This document shows positions 26,810 through 34,753 of a stretch of 64,000 nucleotides of DNA, in pieces. Made by a program: the position numbers and the translations under genes. This DNA comes from Iodobacter sp025352645 (GTDB lineage Bacteria > Pseudomonadota > Gammaproteobacteria > Burkholderiales > Chitinibacteraceae): positions 62,001-126,000 of the forward strand of contig NZ_JAWQUO010000007.1 of assembly GCF_033446605.1 (NCBI RefSeq), given 5' to 3'. Below the pieces are notes generated by a model. That model saw nothing but the letters and a program-made list of their open reading frames with translations. It did not search any database and was not told where the DNA came from. Each line of letters starts with the position of its first letter. Position 1 is the first letter of the stretch.

Positions 26810-28765
26810 ATGAGAAATTTGCTACTTACCTTGTTATTTTTTGCTACGTGCTTGCATGATGCAATGGCAGTAGAACAAGTGACGCTGCAATTAAAGTGGA
26901 AACATGCTTTTCAGTTTGCGGGCTATTACGTTGCTAAACAGCAGGGCTATTATCAGCAAGCAGGGTTAGATGTCCAGATTAAAGAAGCCGAGGCCAATAC
27001 TAATGTGCTGGATGAGGTGTTGGCGGGTAAGGCAAACTTTGGAGTTGGTACCAGTAGCTTGCTGCTAGCAAGAAAAACTGGTAAGCCTGTGGTTGTTTTG
27101 GCGGTTATTTTTCAGCACTCCTCTTATGTGCTGATTACCCCACGCCACAGTGAGATGCAAAGTATCCAAGATCTAAGTAATAAACGCATCATGGCTGATC
27201 CGCTTTCCGCAGAAATTTTTGCCTACCTAAAGCGTGAAGGCATTGCCTTGGATCACCTGCAGCGTGTTCAGCAGAGCTTTAAAATTGATGAACTGCTGGC
27301 AGGCAAAGTGGATGCAATATCTGCTTATATGACGAATGAGCCATTTTTATTAGACCAAGTGGGCTTTCATTATCAAATTTATAGCCCTCGCTCTGCTGGG
27401 ATTGATTTTTATGGTGATAATTTATTTACTTCTGAAGCAGAAATTCAGCAGCATCCAGAGCGGGTAAAAGCATTTAGAGCGGCTAGCTTACGTGGCTGGG
27501 AGCATGCCATGAGTCATCCTGATGAAACAATTCAGCTTCTATTGAGCAAATACCCACAGCACCGTTTAAAAGAGCATTATCAATATGAATTAACGCAAAT
27601 GATTGCATTAATGCGGAGTGATTTAATCACCATTGGCTATATGAATGCGAGCCGTTGGCGGCATATTGCAGATACCTATGCTGAAATTGGCATGTTGCCC
27701 ACTAATTTCTCCTTGAATGGGTTTTTATATGATCCCAATCCTAAGGATGATTTAACTTGGCTATATACCACTCTCGCCACGGTATTAGCCCTGCTAGGCA
27801 CTGTTGGCGCCATTGCATTACATATTTATCGGCTTAATCATCGTTTGGCGCTGAGCCTTGCTGAAGTAAAACAGACTGAACAACGTTTAAAAGTATTTTC
27901 AACTGCAATTGAGCAAAGCCCAATGGCCGTATTAATTACTGGGCCAGATAATACAATTCAATATGTAAATCCTAAGTTTACCCAAGAAACGGCTTATTCT
28001 TCGAATGAAGTGCTAGGTCAATCCAGTAGGATATTGCAGGCCGATATGCTGGATGATGGGATCTATAAGGAGATGTGGGATAAATTACAGCAGGGGGAAT
28101 TATGGAGTGGGGAATTAAATATTCGCCGTAAAACTGGTGAGGTTTATTGTGAAGAGGCGCATATTGGGCCTGTAAAAAATAGCGATGGCCAAATTACTCA
28201 CTATGTTGCGGTATTGCAGGATATTAATGAGCGTAAGCAGATTCATCTTCAGCTTGCCCACGCTGCGCATTACGATATGCTTACTGGTTTGCCCAATCGA
28301 TCTTTGTTATTTGAGCGAATTAATCAGTGGTTGTTGGTTGCTAAACGTAACCATAGTCAATTAGCTTTGATGTTTATTGATTTAGATAAATTTAAACCTA
28401 TTAACGATAAATATGGACATGCCGTAGGCGACGTTATTTTGCAAGAAGTGGCAGCCAGAATGTTAGCCTGCCTAAGAGATTCAGATAGTGTAGGCCGAGT
28501 TGGAGGCGATGAGTTTATTGTACTTTTACCTAAAATAAATAATCATAATGACGCCTATTCAGTTGCAGAAAAAATTCGCATCGCTATAAATAAGCCTTTT
28601 ATTGCAGGTAATAATCAGCTCGATATCTCATCTTGCATTGGTATTGCTATTTATCCACAGCATGCTGAAGAATTAGTTGATTTAATTAAAAATGCAGATT
28701 TAGCCATGTATCAAGCAAAAAAATCAGGTGGAAATAGAGTTAGTTTTTTTGTCGCGCCATCTTGA
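26810..28765 (+). CDS. NMT1-like sensor / PAS / diguanylate cyclase
   Basis: A 651-residue membrane receptor. A signal peptide (1-20, ending DAMA) leads to a periplasmic NMT1/THI5-like substrate-binding domain (~22-240) beginning VTLQLKWKHAFQFAGYY, with GVGTSS and the GYYQQAGLDV segment typical of thiamine-pyrimidine-precursor-binding proteins. One membrane span lies at ~320-342. A cytoplasmic PAS domain (~355-475) and a GGDEF domain (~480-645, RVGGDEF intact) follow. It probably converts periplasmic ligand binding into c-di-GMP synthesis. The ligand is unknown. The gene is bracketed by two inverted MITE-like elements and looks more A+T-rich than the core genes. Confidence 0.9.
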   Translation: MRNLLLTLLFFATCLHDAMAVEQVTLQLKWKHAFQFAGYYVAKQQGYYQQAGLDVQIKEAEANTNVLDEVLAGKANFGVGTSSLLLARKTGKPVVVLAVIFQHSSYVLITPRHSEMQSIQDLSNKRIMADPLSAEIFAYLKREGIALDHLQRVQQSFKIDELLAGKVDAISAYMTNEPFLLDQVGFHYQIYSPRSAGIDFYGDNLFTSEAEIQQHPERVKAFRAASLRGWEHAMSHPDETIQLLLSKYPQHRLKEHYQYELTQMIALMRSDLITIGYMNASRWRHIADTYAEIGMLPTNFSLNGFLYDPNPKDDLTWLYTTLATVLALLGTVGAIALHIYRLNHRLALSLAEVKQTEQRLKVFSTAIEQSPMAVLITGPDNTIQYVNPKFTQETAYSSNEVLGQSSRILQADMLDDGIYKEMWDKLQQGELWSGELNIRRKTGEVYCEEAHIGPVKNSDGQITHYVAVLQDINERKQIHLQLAHAAHYDMLTGLPNRSLLFERINQWLLVAKRNHSQLALMFIDLDKFKPINDKYGHAVGDVILQEVAARMLACLRDSDSVGRVGGDEFIVLLPKINNHNDAYSVAEKIRIAINKPFIAGNNQLDISSCIGIAIYPQHAEELVDLIKNADLAMYQAKKSGGNRVSFFVAPS

Positions 28766-28867
28766 AATAGCAGGCCTAAAAGGTTATTGTGCTTAGCGTG
28801 TTTCTTAACTCTCCCCTTTTATTTCTTTTTCCTGATTATGCCTCTTGCTCAAATTCATCATAAATAT

Positions 28868-28928
28868 CGTAGGGCGGGTGCAACCCGCGAGTAATGCTGA
28901 AAAAACCGCGGGTTGCACCCGCCCTACG
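28868..28928. repeat. Perfect 22-bp inverted repeat inside MITE copy 2
   Basis: Arms 28868-28889 and 28907-28928 are exact complements with a 17-base loop; the core is GTAGGGCGGGTGCAACCCGC. One arm recurs in copy 1 (from 26692) and in the repeat region near 61811. Would form a very stable RNA or cruciform hairpin. Confidence 0.85.
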
Positions 28929-29099
28929 ACGTTTCAATGCTTGCAATACATAGATCTGAGTTGATCGCTTAAGGTTTAACGATCAACAGTGGCCGTAAAT
29001 TGATAGGATTGTGGTAAAACCGGCGTATTTATTGAGTATTGCTCGCGGGTTTTAACCCATGTGCGCTAACTAAAAAAATAATGATATTAATGAGCCGGT

Positions 29100-29210
29100 T
29101 AAACCTTAAACCACAGAGAACACAGAGGCCCACAGAGTTTCATAGAGGAAATAAACCTCTGTTTTGAGTCTTTCTCTGTGCTCTCATCTTTCTCTGTGGT
29201 TAAAGGTTTA
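29100..29210. repeat. CACAGAG-type inverted repeat nested in MITE copy 2
   Basis: The 21-base arms (29100-29120 and 29190-29210) differ at one position; key string ACCACAGAGAA/TTCTCTGTGGT, with further CACAGAG/CTCTGTG words inside. A second, differently arranged member lies at 54861-54979. Confidence 0.7.
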
Positions 29211-29323
29211 GCGCTATTTTATACTCTGTTAAGGTTTTATGTGATTTTAGTTTACATTCGCGTTATTGAGTAAGAGGCATAATCAGGTTTTTTATACATG
29301 GCAGTTATTTTTTGGTGAAAATA

Positions 29324-29746
29324 ATGAATATTGAAACGCTACAAAACCCATCCGCTGAATTATTTGAAGAATTGGAAGAAAAAATAACTGTATTTAATGA
29401 GGAGCGCTGGGAGGTTAAAAAGAAGCAACCATTAGCCATTATAATTAAAGGCGAGGGAGGTGAATTATTAGCAGGGGCTAGTGCTAGAACTTTTGGCCAG
29501 TGGTTATTGATTGAAAATATCTGGGTGGATGAAACTTTGCGTGGGCAAGATCTTGGCTCAAAGATATTGGCCCAATTGGAGTCCGCGGCCATTGCTAGAG
29601 GTTGCATGATCGCTTTATTGGACACGCTTAATTTTCAAGCCAAGCCATTTTATGAAAAATTTGGCTATCAAGTGGGCTGGGTTCAGGAGGCTTACCCTCA
29701 AACAGGCTGTAAATACTTTATGACTAAGCAATTGCAAATCGCCTAG
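29324..29746 (+). CDS. GNAT family N-acetyltransferase
   Basis: 140 residues from the ATG at 29324, chosen because GGTGAAA precedes it; the frame opens at 29312. The acetyl-CoA-binding motif A is readable as VDETLRGQDLGSKILAQLE, followed by ALLDTLNFQAKPFYEKFGYQ, the usual beta5-alpha4 portion. The resemblance is to small bacterial GNAT proteins acting on small molecules; the substrate is unknown. First of three GNAT genes within 2.7 kb. Confidence 0.85.
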   Translation: MNIETLQNPSAELFEELEEKITVFNEERWEVKKKQPLAIIIKGEGGELLAGASARTFGQWLLIENIWVDETLRGQDLGSKILAQLESAAIARGCMIALLDTLNFQAKPFYEKFGYQVGWVQEAYPQTGCKYFMTKQLQIA

Positions 29747-29895
29747 TCGCAGGGAGCAGATATACGATTTGCAGTGTGTTTTAGTGGTAAGGTGAATTGC
29801 TATGTATGACTTATTATCATAGATTTTTTTTAGTTTTATGGCTTGTGCCAAAGTATAGAAGTATTTCATTGCTCAAAAAGTTTTGATAGAAAAAT

Positions 29896-30465
29896 ATGGC
29901 GACAAAAAAAATAGCAGTATTGCTTTATCCAGGCTGCATCTTCTTTGAAATAGCCGCAGCGGTTGAATTACTTGCTCAATATTGCGAACTTAGCTATTAC
30001 ACACCGGATGGTAGTGTGCATATTTCATCCAATGGTACGTATCTCTGCGCTGCGGGCTCTTATGCTGATATTGCGAATGCTAGTGCAATTATAGTGCCAG
30101 GTGGTAATCCTGATTCAATTATTCCATTGCGCCTTGCTAGTGATTGCTTAAAAGAAGGCTATGCCAACGGCGCAGTATTGGCGGGGATTTGTGCAGGGGC
30201 TTTGGTCTTGGCAAGCAGTGACTTATTGATTAATAAACGGGTAACACATAATTACACGCTTGAATTTGTTCCGCAGCAAGTCGTCGATTTTGTTCAAATT
30301 ATTTGGCAGGGTGTGGTTTACGAGCGGGCAAATATTGTAGTTGATGGTCGATTGATTACGGCTCAGCCATGGGCGGTATTTGAATTTGCTGCAGCTATTG
30401 CTTTGGCCTTAGGCGTATTTAGCCAGCTGCAGCTTGAGGACTATATATCTTATTATCAGCGTTGA
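29896..30465 (+). CDS. DJ-1/PfpI family protein
   Basis: 189 residues of class I glutamine amidotransferase-like fold. The start KKIAVLLYPGCIFFEIAA, a central VPGGNPDS and the nucleophile elbow GICAGALVLASS with the conserved Cys are typical of DJ-1/PfpI and ThiJ proteins. TITAQPWAVFEFAAAIA-like C-terminal sequence is also typical. Members act as chaperones, glyoxalase/deglycase-like or isonitrile hydratase enzymes; which applies here cannot be told. Followed by a stem-loop at 30506-30532. Confidence 0.85.
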   Translation: MATKKIAVLLYPGCIFFEIAAAVELLAQYCELSYYTPDGSVHISSNGTYLCAAGSYADIANASAIIVPGGNPDSIIPLRLASDCLKEGYANGAVLAGICAGALVLASSDLLINKRVTHNYTLEFVPQQVVDFVQIIWQGVVYERANIVVDGRLITAQPWAVFEFAAAIALALGVFSQLQLEDYISYYQR

Positions 30466-30505
30466 TTTTGTTGGGCGGGCTATTGCTCACGTAGTGTATC
30501 TGCAT

Positions 30506-30532
30506 GGGCAAGGTAAAGCGTTTTCCTTGCCC
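30506..30532 (+). terminator. Possible terminator after the DJ-1 gene
   Basis: GGGCAAGG and CCTTGCCC arms with inner AAA/TTT pairing, then TAATTTTC. The T tract is modest. It lies 40 bases after the DJ-1 stop and before the converging GNAT gene. Confidence 0.5.
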
Positions 30533-30586
30533 TAATTTTCTCTTATAAATTAAATGCTAAGAATGGCCTTGGGAGTTCTTTTTTGA

Positions 30587-31171
30587 TTAGAATGGATTGT
30601 TTGGTTTTAATCCTAAGTGTTCGGGATTGGTAACATAGATTAGGTGGTCGGTCCATTTGCCATTTTCAAACCAATATCTTTTTTTGATTCCTTCTTCTTC
30701 CATTCCGATGGCTTTAACTAAACGAATCGATTTGTGATTGTCTAAATTAATAGCGGCTTCAAGCCGGTTTAATTTAAGTTGCTTAAATCCTATCTTTAAA
30801 CCAGCGGCGGCCGCTTCTTGACCATAGCCTAATCCCCAATGTCGGTTATAAAGCTGGTAGCCAAAGTTAGCAAACTGATGTGTATTTCTGGAGAAAATAT
30901 CAAAATCCACGTGACCTATTAATTGGCCGGTATGATTCTCAAATACGCCATAGAAATACCAATCATCTTTTTTTGCCATTTCTTTATGGCGTTTAATTAA
31001 ATGAATAAAATCAGCTGGGGTGCATTTCTCTGGCGCTACTGGGCCTAAATCCCATTTGCTTTGCAAAGGGAAGCGATTTACTAAAGCATCAAACCATAGG
31101 GGGTAATCGCTGGGTTTGAGTGGCCTAAGGGTTAGCCTTGCTGTTTTTACTGCTCGTCGGTTAAAAGTCAT
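30587..31171 (-). CDS. GNAT acetyltransferase, RimJ/RimL type
   Basis: 194 residues. TARLTLRPLKPSDYPLWFDAL at the N-terminus, a central GHVDFDIF, the acetyl-CoA loop GLGYGQEAAAAGL and LNRLEAAINLDNHKSIRLVKAIGM are the classical order of RimJ/RimL-like GNAT enzymes. These acetylate protein N-termini or small molecules; the target is unknown. Its start is six bases after the stop of a 45-codon ORF on the same strand, and its ribosome binding site overlaps that stop, suggesting translational coupling. Confidence 0.87.
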   Translation of the reverse strand: MTFNRRAVKTARLTLRPLKPSDYPLWFDALVNRFPLQSKWDLGPVAPEKCTPADFIHLIKRHKEMAKKDDWYFYGVFENHTGQLIGHVDFDIFSRNTHQFANFGYQLYNRHWGLGYGQEAAAAGLKIGFKQLKLNRLEAAINLDNHKSIRLVKAIGMEEEGIKKRYWFENGKWTDHLIYVTNPEHLGLKPNNPF

Positions 31172-31177
31172 AAATCT

Positions 31178-31315
31178 CTATTCAGTTAAACCCCCAAGCG
31201 GATGAGGGGAAATACTGTAAACAGCTAATGATCTATTTAGTGTGGATAACTGGGTTAAATAGATAGGGGTATTAGCCAAAGCGGGGTACGGTTGAGTAAA
31301 TTGATCATTTTCCAT
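31178..31315 (-). CDS. 45-codon small ORF upstream of GNAT gene
   Basis: ATG at 31315 is preceded by CCTAGGAGGCACC, a near-perfect Shine-Dalgarno with good spacing. The ORF runs 45 codons to TAG at 31178, six bases before the next gene's start. The product begins MENDQFTQPYPALANTPIYL and has no membrane segment or Cys. I do not recognise it. It could be a small protein, a leader controlling the GNAT gene, or a ligand-sensing arrest peptide. Evidence is the ribosome binding site and spacing only. Confidence 0.5.
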   Translation of the reverse strand: MENDQFTQPYPALANTPIYLTQLSTLNRSLAVYSISPHPLGGLTE

Positions 31316-31378
31316 GGTGCCTCCTAGGGCTTTGGCTCAGTGATTTTAAATTTTTTGCAATTGCACAACGATTTTAAG

Positions 31379-31957
31379 TTAAGTGTTGGCTATCTTGGCA
31401 TATACCCGCGTATTGCGCAGCGTGCCATCTGGATCTATATTTTCGTTTTTAAGTAATCCTTCAAGCTTAAATCCGGCTTTTTCAGCTACACGCCAGCTGG
31501 CGGTATTTAAATCATCAGAAAATATTTCTAAGCGTTTGGCGTTTAAATGCTCAAAGGCGAATTCGCTGATGGCGTTGACGGCTTCGGTGATGAGGCCGTA
31601 GCCGTGCAGTGAGCTTCTGCACCAATAGCCAATTTCAAACTTTGGGATATCCCAGTTCATTCTTTTTAAGCCGGATGCGCCAATAAATTGCCCTGTTTCT
31701 TTTAAAAATAGCAGCATAGTTAGATTGGATCGATCAATAAATTCGGCTTGGCATTTTCGGCAGTAGCTTTCTGCATCGGCAAGATCGAATTCACACATGG
31801 CCCATGGCAAAGAGGCGGGATAGCGGCGTAAGTCATTCATCGATTCCAGCTTGGCTTCGTGCATGGCCAGGCCATCGCCTGCGCGTGGGCTGCGAATAAT
31901 AAGGCGCTTAGATTCAAATTGATCGGGAAAATCAAGCAGGATAGGATTGATTGCCAT
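31379..31957 (-). CDS. GNAT acetyltransferase, RimJ/RimL type
   Basis: 192 residues from ATG 31957; the frame is open to a GTG at 32008 overlapping the upstream gene. FESKRLIIRSPRAGDG is the N-terminal strand, EIGYWCRSSLHGYGLITEAV the acetyl-CoA-binding region, and NAKRLEIFSDDLNTASWRVAEKAGF the following motif. It is a paralogue in family, not a close duplicate, of the 30587-31171 protein. Substrate unknown. It follows the glutaredoxin-like gene closely and may be co-transcribed with it. Confidence 0.86.
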   Translation of the reverse strand: MAINPILLDFPDQFESKRLIIRSPRAGDGLAMHEAKLESMNDLRRYPASLPWAMCEFDLADAESYCRKCQAEFIDRSNLTMLLFLKETGQFIGASGLKRMNWDIPKFEIGYWCRSSLHGYGLITEAVNAISEFAFEHLNAKRLEIFSDDLNTASWRVAEKAGFKLEGLLKNENIDPDGTLRNTRVYAKIANT

Positions 31958-32000
31958 GGTATTTACCCAGTGTATGAGGAATAAATATTGGGCATTTAAA

Positions 32001-32366
32001 TTAAACACTCAATGCTTGTAAAAACTCGTCGGAATCGAAGCCATCTTTCATGTGGTGGCCGCGCACAATGAGAAATGGTGTGCCGATTGCGCCATAGCTA
32101 TTAAATTCTTGTTGGCAGCGTTCTTCAATACTCATATTGCATTCGGTAAAGGCAAAGTTATTCTGATTTAACCAAGCTTTGGCTTCATGGCAATAAACGC
32201 ACTCCGTAGTGGAATACATTACTACTTCATTTGGCTTAACCATGTTGGCTAATTGATTAATTTGTTGGCTGCTATAGCTGTCACTGGATGGGCTGGGGTG
32301 TTGATAATGCCTCCAAGCGGCAGAGAGTGCACCTATCAGAATAATGATGGTTATAACACGGCCCAT
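32001..32366 (-). CDS. Membrane-anchored glutaredoxin-like protein
   Basis: 121 residues: an N-terminal membrane segment (~3-17), then a glutaredoxin/thioredoxin fold with redox motif C56-V-Y-C59 (YSTTECVYCHEAKAWL), the cis-Pro loop AIGTPFLIV and a C-terminal helix FLQAL. It probably reduces disulfides at the membrane. Because the catalytic domain follows an uncleaved-looking anchor it may face the periplasm; this orientation is inference. Confidence 0.82.
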   Translation of the reverse strand: MGRVITIIILIGALSAAWRHYQHPSPSSDSYSSQQINQLANMVKPNEVVMYSTTECVYCHEAKAWLNQNNFAFTECNMSIEERCQQEFNSYGAIGTPFLIVRGHHMKDGFDSDEFLQALSV

Positions 32367-32527
32367 TTGTTTTCCTTTGGGGGCAGGTTAGTAATGTGTG
32401 AGTGTCATATTACGGTGTTTCTTTATTATCTTGCAAATGATGTCATGAAGAATAGGGCAGAGGGCGGATGGGGTAGCGATATTGATGTAGGAGTTTGTGA
32501 TCTAACTGCGATATTAAAGGCAGCTTA

Positions 32528-32586
32528 AAGGGGAAACCCACGAATTATTTGGGATGTTATCGCTGGGTGATTGGGTTTCGCCCTTG
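32528..32586. repeat. GGGAAACCCA / TGGGTTTCGCCC inverted repeat
   Basis: Near-complementary arms at both ends of a 59-base stretch just downstream of the ivy stop (32619, minus strand). One base is inserted in one arm. May serve as terminator of the ivy transcript although there is no T tract. Confidence 0.4.
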
Positions 32587-32618
32587 TTGTATCACTAGGT
32601 TTTACATCACCTTCTTGG

Positions 32619-33125
32619 CTAGTCCACGATGATAGGCAGCTTGGGGTGGCTATCTAGCTTGGTTTGTAGTGGGCTATTGGCGGTTTCAAGCTCGGTGAGT
32701 AGCTGTTGTTCTGCAGGATTAGGTTCGCCTAGCCATTGAGCGGGGCCATTTTCAGTTTGGTAGTGGGCCACTACGCGTTTTTGCGCTGGTGCGTAAAGTA
32801 CATAAACGGAATGTCCACAATTATGTGGCTCGCAAACCGATCCTGCTAGGTAGTGTATTTGCCCTAAGACAATAGGGATCATCGGAGTAGACGTTCCTTT
32901 ACCTAGCCAGCGTGGGGGCTTGATTTTGGATGTGGTAAAGGCAAGATTGAGCTGCTGGCGTAGCGTTTTATCTGCGGGATAAACTTCATAAAAATAGGCA
33001 CATTGTGTGCTATCTGTGCAGGTCATCGCTTTAGCACTGCTCACGTTTTTAGCCTGCGCATTCAGTGGCAAAAAGAGTGCTGCAATGATGCTGCTGCAGA
33101 TTGAAATACGGCTAATCCATTGCAT
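32619..33125 (-). CDS. Ivy-type C-type lysozyme inhibitor
   Basis: 168 residues with a signal peptide (1-25, ending NAQA). The motif C98-EPHN-C103, equivalent to CKPHDC of E. coli Ivy, forms the disulfide-closed loop whose His enters the lysozyme active site. YLAGSVCEPHNC and GHSVYVLYAP around it match the family, as does the early FAF/YEVYPAD region. Predicted to be periplasmic and to protect peptidoglycan against host or environmental lysozyme or to control the cell's own lytic transglycosylases. Two further Cys (C36, C42) may form a second disulfide. Confidence 0.85.
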   Translation of the reverse strand: MQWISRISICSSIIAALFLPLNAQAKNVSSAKAMTCTDSTQCAYFYEVYPADKTLRQQLNLAFTTSKIKPPRWLGKGTSTPMIPIVLGQIHYLAGSVCEPHNCGHSVYVLYAPAQKRVVAHYQTENGPAQWLGEPNPAEQQLLTELETANSPLQTKLDSHPKLPIIVD

Positions 33126-33141
33126 AATTTTCCCCTGTGTT

Positions 33142-33179
33142 GGTCTATACAGGCCATGGTTTAATGGCTTATATAGACC
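33142..33179. repeat. Imperfect hairpin downstream of chaA
   Basis: 16-base arms GGTCTATACAGGCCAT and ATGGCTTATATAGACC with a 6-base loop, one mismatch and one wobble. It lies between chaA stop and ivy start; a terminator or mRNA-end structure without a T run. Confidence 0.5.
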
Positions 33180-33190
33180 GTTGTATAGGT

Positions 33191-34267
33191 TTATGGGATG
33201 ACAGTGGTAAATAAATAGACGGCAAAAATCACCAAGAGCACTACGCCTTGTAATACGGTAGTTTTACCGGTTTTGAGCGATAGCATGGTGATAAACAGCG
33301 ATAGCATCAGCAGCAAGGATGACTTGATATCCAAGCCTAGGGTTAAGGTTAGGCCACTGCTCAGTGAAAGTACGGCAACGGTTGGAATAGTTAAACCGAT
33401 ACTAGCAAGTGCAGAGCCTAGGGCTAAGTTTAAGCTGGTTTGCAGGCGATTAGCACGCGCAGCATGAAAGGCTGCAATGGCTTCTGGTAATAGCACTACG
33501 GCAGCAATAATCACGCCAACCAAGGCTTTAGGCGCGCCCATATTGGCAACTCCCAGCTCAATACTGGGGGCCAGTGCTTTGGCTAATAACACTACCGCCA
33601 CAAGGCAAACTAAGAGTAGAAAGGCGCTGATAGCGGTGGTGCTTAGGGTAGGTGGCTCGGCATGAATTTCTTCATCTTCAACCGCATGGCTAGGCAAAAA
33701 ATAACCACGGTGGCGCACGGTTTGCACCAGCACAAAGGTGCCGTACAGTACTAAGGTTACTACGGCAATAAAGATCAGCTGGCTGCTTGTATATATAGGG
33801 CCAGGGGCACTGGTGGTGTAGTTAGGCAAAATCAGGGTGAGTACAGCAATGGCAGCCAAGGTGGTAAGCGATGCGCTGGCACCATCTAAGCTGAAGCTTT
33901 GTTCTTTGTAGCGTAAACCGCCCACTAATAAGCACATGCCAACTATTCCATTCAGAATAATCATCACTGCGGCAAAAACGGTATCTCTAGCCAGTGCCGT
34001 GGTTTCTGGCCCGCCTGCCATCATTAAAGAAACAATCAAAGCCACTTCAATAATCGTAATGGCAACAGCCAGCACCAAGGTGCCATAAGGCTCACCAACC
34101 CGATGCGCAATGACTTCGGCATGGTGTACCGCCGCTAAGACGCCACCAAATAAGCCCAAGGTCAATAAGCCAAGATAGATGCTGCCTAAGCTTTGTAAAG
34201 GAGCGAGGTAGAGTAGCCAAGCGATAGCAGGGGCGGCAATAGTCCAGATCGGGAGTGTTACTTTCAT
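33191..34267 (-). CDS. chaA: Ca2+/H+ (Na+/H+) antiporter ChaA
   Basis: 358 residues from ATG 34267; the frame is open to 34381, but the conserved protein begins MKVTLPIW before the first membrane segment. About 11 hydrophobic helices are seen. It has the CaCA-family alpha repeats with acidic residues in HRVGEPYGTLVLAVAITIIEVALI and VVLLPEAIAAFHAARANRLQ. An acidic loop (VEDEEIHAE) lies between the halves. It aligns by eye along its whole length with E. coli ChaA. It probably exports Ca2+ or Na+/K+ at alkaline pH. Confidence 0.9.
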   Translation of the reverse strand: MKVTLPIWTIAAPAIAWLLYLAPLQSLGSIYLGLLTLGLFGGVLAAVHHAEVIAHRVGEPYGTLVLAVAITIIEVALIVSLMMAGGPETTALARDTVFAAVMIILNGIVGMCLLVGGLRYKEQSFSLDGASASLTTLAAIAVLTLILPNYTTSAPGPIYTSSQLIFIAVVTLVLYGTFVLVQTVRHRGYFLPSHAVEDEEIHAEPPTLSTTAISAFLLLVCLVAVVLLAKALAPSIELGVANMGAPKALVGVIIAAVVLLPEAIAAFHAARANRLQTSLNLALGSALASIGLTIPTVAVLSLSSGLTLTLGLDIKSSLLLMLSLFITMLSLKTGKTTVLQGVVLLVIFAVYLFTTVIP

Positions 34268-34675
34268 TGTGGCGCCAGAGAAAAAAGATTCAACATAATA
34301 TGCTCCAGTGTGGGGACAGTGATTTATAGCGAGTTCGACAATATTACATACAGATATGCCGTATTGAACACAGAGCATCATAGCTCTGTATACAGTGAAA
34401 AAAAACCAAGATGCAGCAAAGAAAAGCGCTTAGTTTTATATAAGATGATTTGCAGTTTGTACAAATCAGACGTTATTGCTCATATTGGGAAGTATATTGC
34501 AGGGATAATGCCATATAAATATATGGGGAATAACGCGAACAACTATGCGTTAATTAGAGCCGCTGGGTAATCAAAAGTTCACTAGTGCCGTGTTTTTTAT
34601 AAATGACTATCTTAGACATGGCAAATGCTAAGGCTCGCTGGTGAATAATCACTGCAATGTGTGGATTCCATGAAC
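34268..34675. other. AT-rich gap with no supported gene
   Basis: About 410 bases between chaA and the terminator of the PEP-CTERM gene. An open frame on the plus strand (34310-34570, GTG start) has no ribosome binding site and no recognisable similarity, so I do not call it. The chaA promoter should lie at the left edge. Confidence 0.5.
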
Positions 34676-34726
34676 AAAAATGCCATATAAAAACCACCTT
34701 GATCATGGCGTGGTTCTTATATGGCA
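34676..34726 (-). terminator. Terminator of the PEP-CTERM gene
   Basis: 17-base arms (34681-34697 and 34710-34726) with one mismatch, followed on the minus strand by TTTTT. It lies 28 bases after the PEP-CTERM stop. Confidence 0.8.
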
Positions 34727-34753
34727 AGAGCAAATAGTGAGAAGCTTTATAAA

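Larger units (their letters stand above)
28831..29287 (-). mobile_element. MITE-like element, copy 2
   Basis: A 457-bp non-coding unit with 16-bp perfect terminal inverted repeats: CCTGATTATGCCTCTT at 28831-28846 and AAGAGGCATAATCAGG at 29272-29287. It shares its internal sequence with copy 1 in reverse orientation, is about 200 bp longer, and carries two nested palindromes (28868-28928 and 29100-29210). T-rich sequence flanks both ends (CTTTTT and TTTTTT), so a T-run target is possible but cannot be resolved. No transposase is present; mobilisation in trans is inferred. Confidence 0.75.

Noticed and set aside
28831..29287. CRISPR-like array
   Set aside because: The repeats are inverted, of unequal spacing and only two per unit; no direct repeats or cas genes.
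30587..31315. GNAT plus small ORF as a TacAT-like toxin-antitoxin pair
   Set aside because: The small ORF lacks a ribbon-helix-helix DNA-binding pattern and the GNAT belongs to the larger RimJ/RimL type; kept only as an unexplained small ORF.
32253..32528. 91-codon plus-strand frame over the glutaredoxin-like gene start
   Set aside because: Antisense shadow of the gene's 5' end and its upstream region; no ribosome binding site or family features.
34310..34570. 86-codon open frame on the plus strand in the chaA/PEP-CTERM gap
   Set aside because: GTG start without ribosome binding site, no recognisable similarity, A/T-rich gap; more likely chance.
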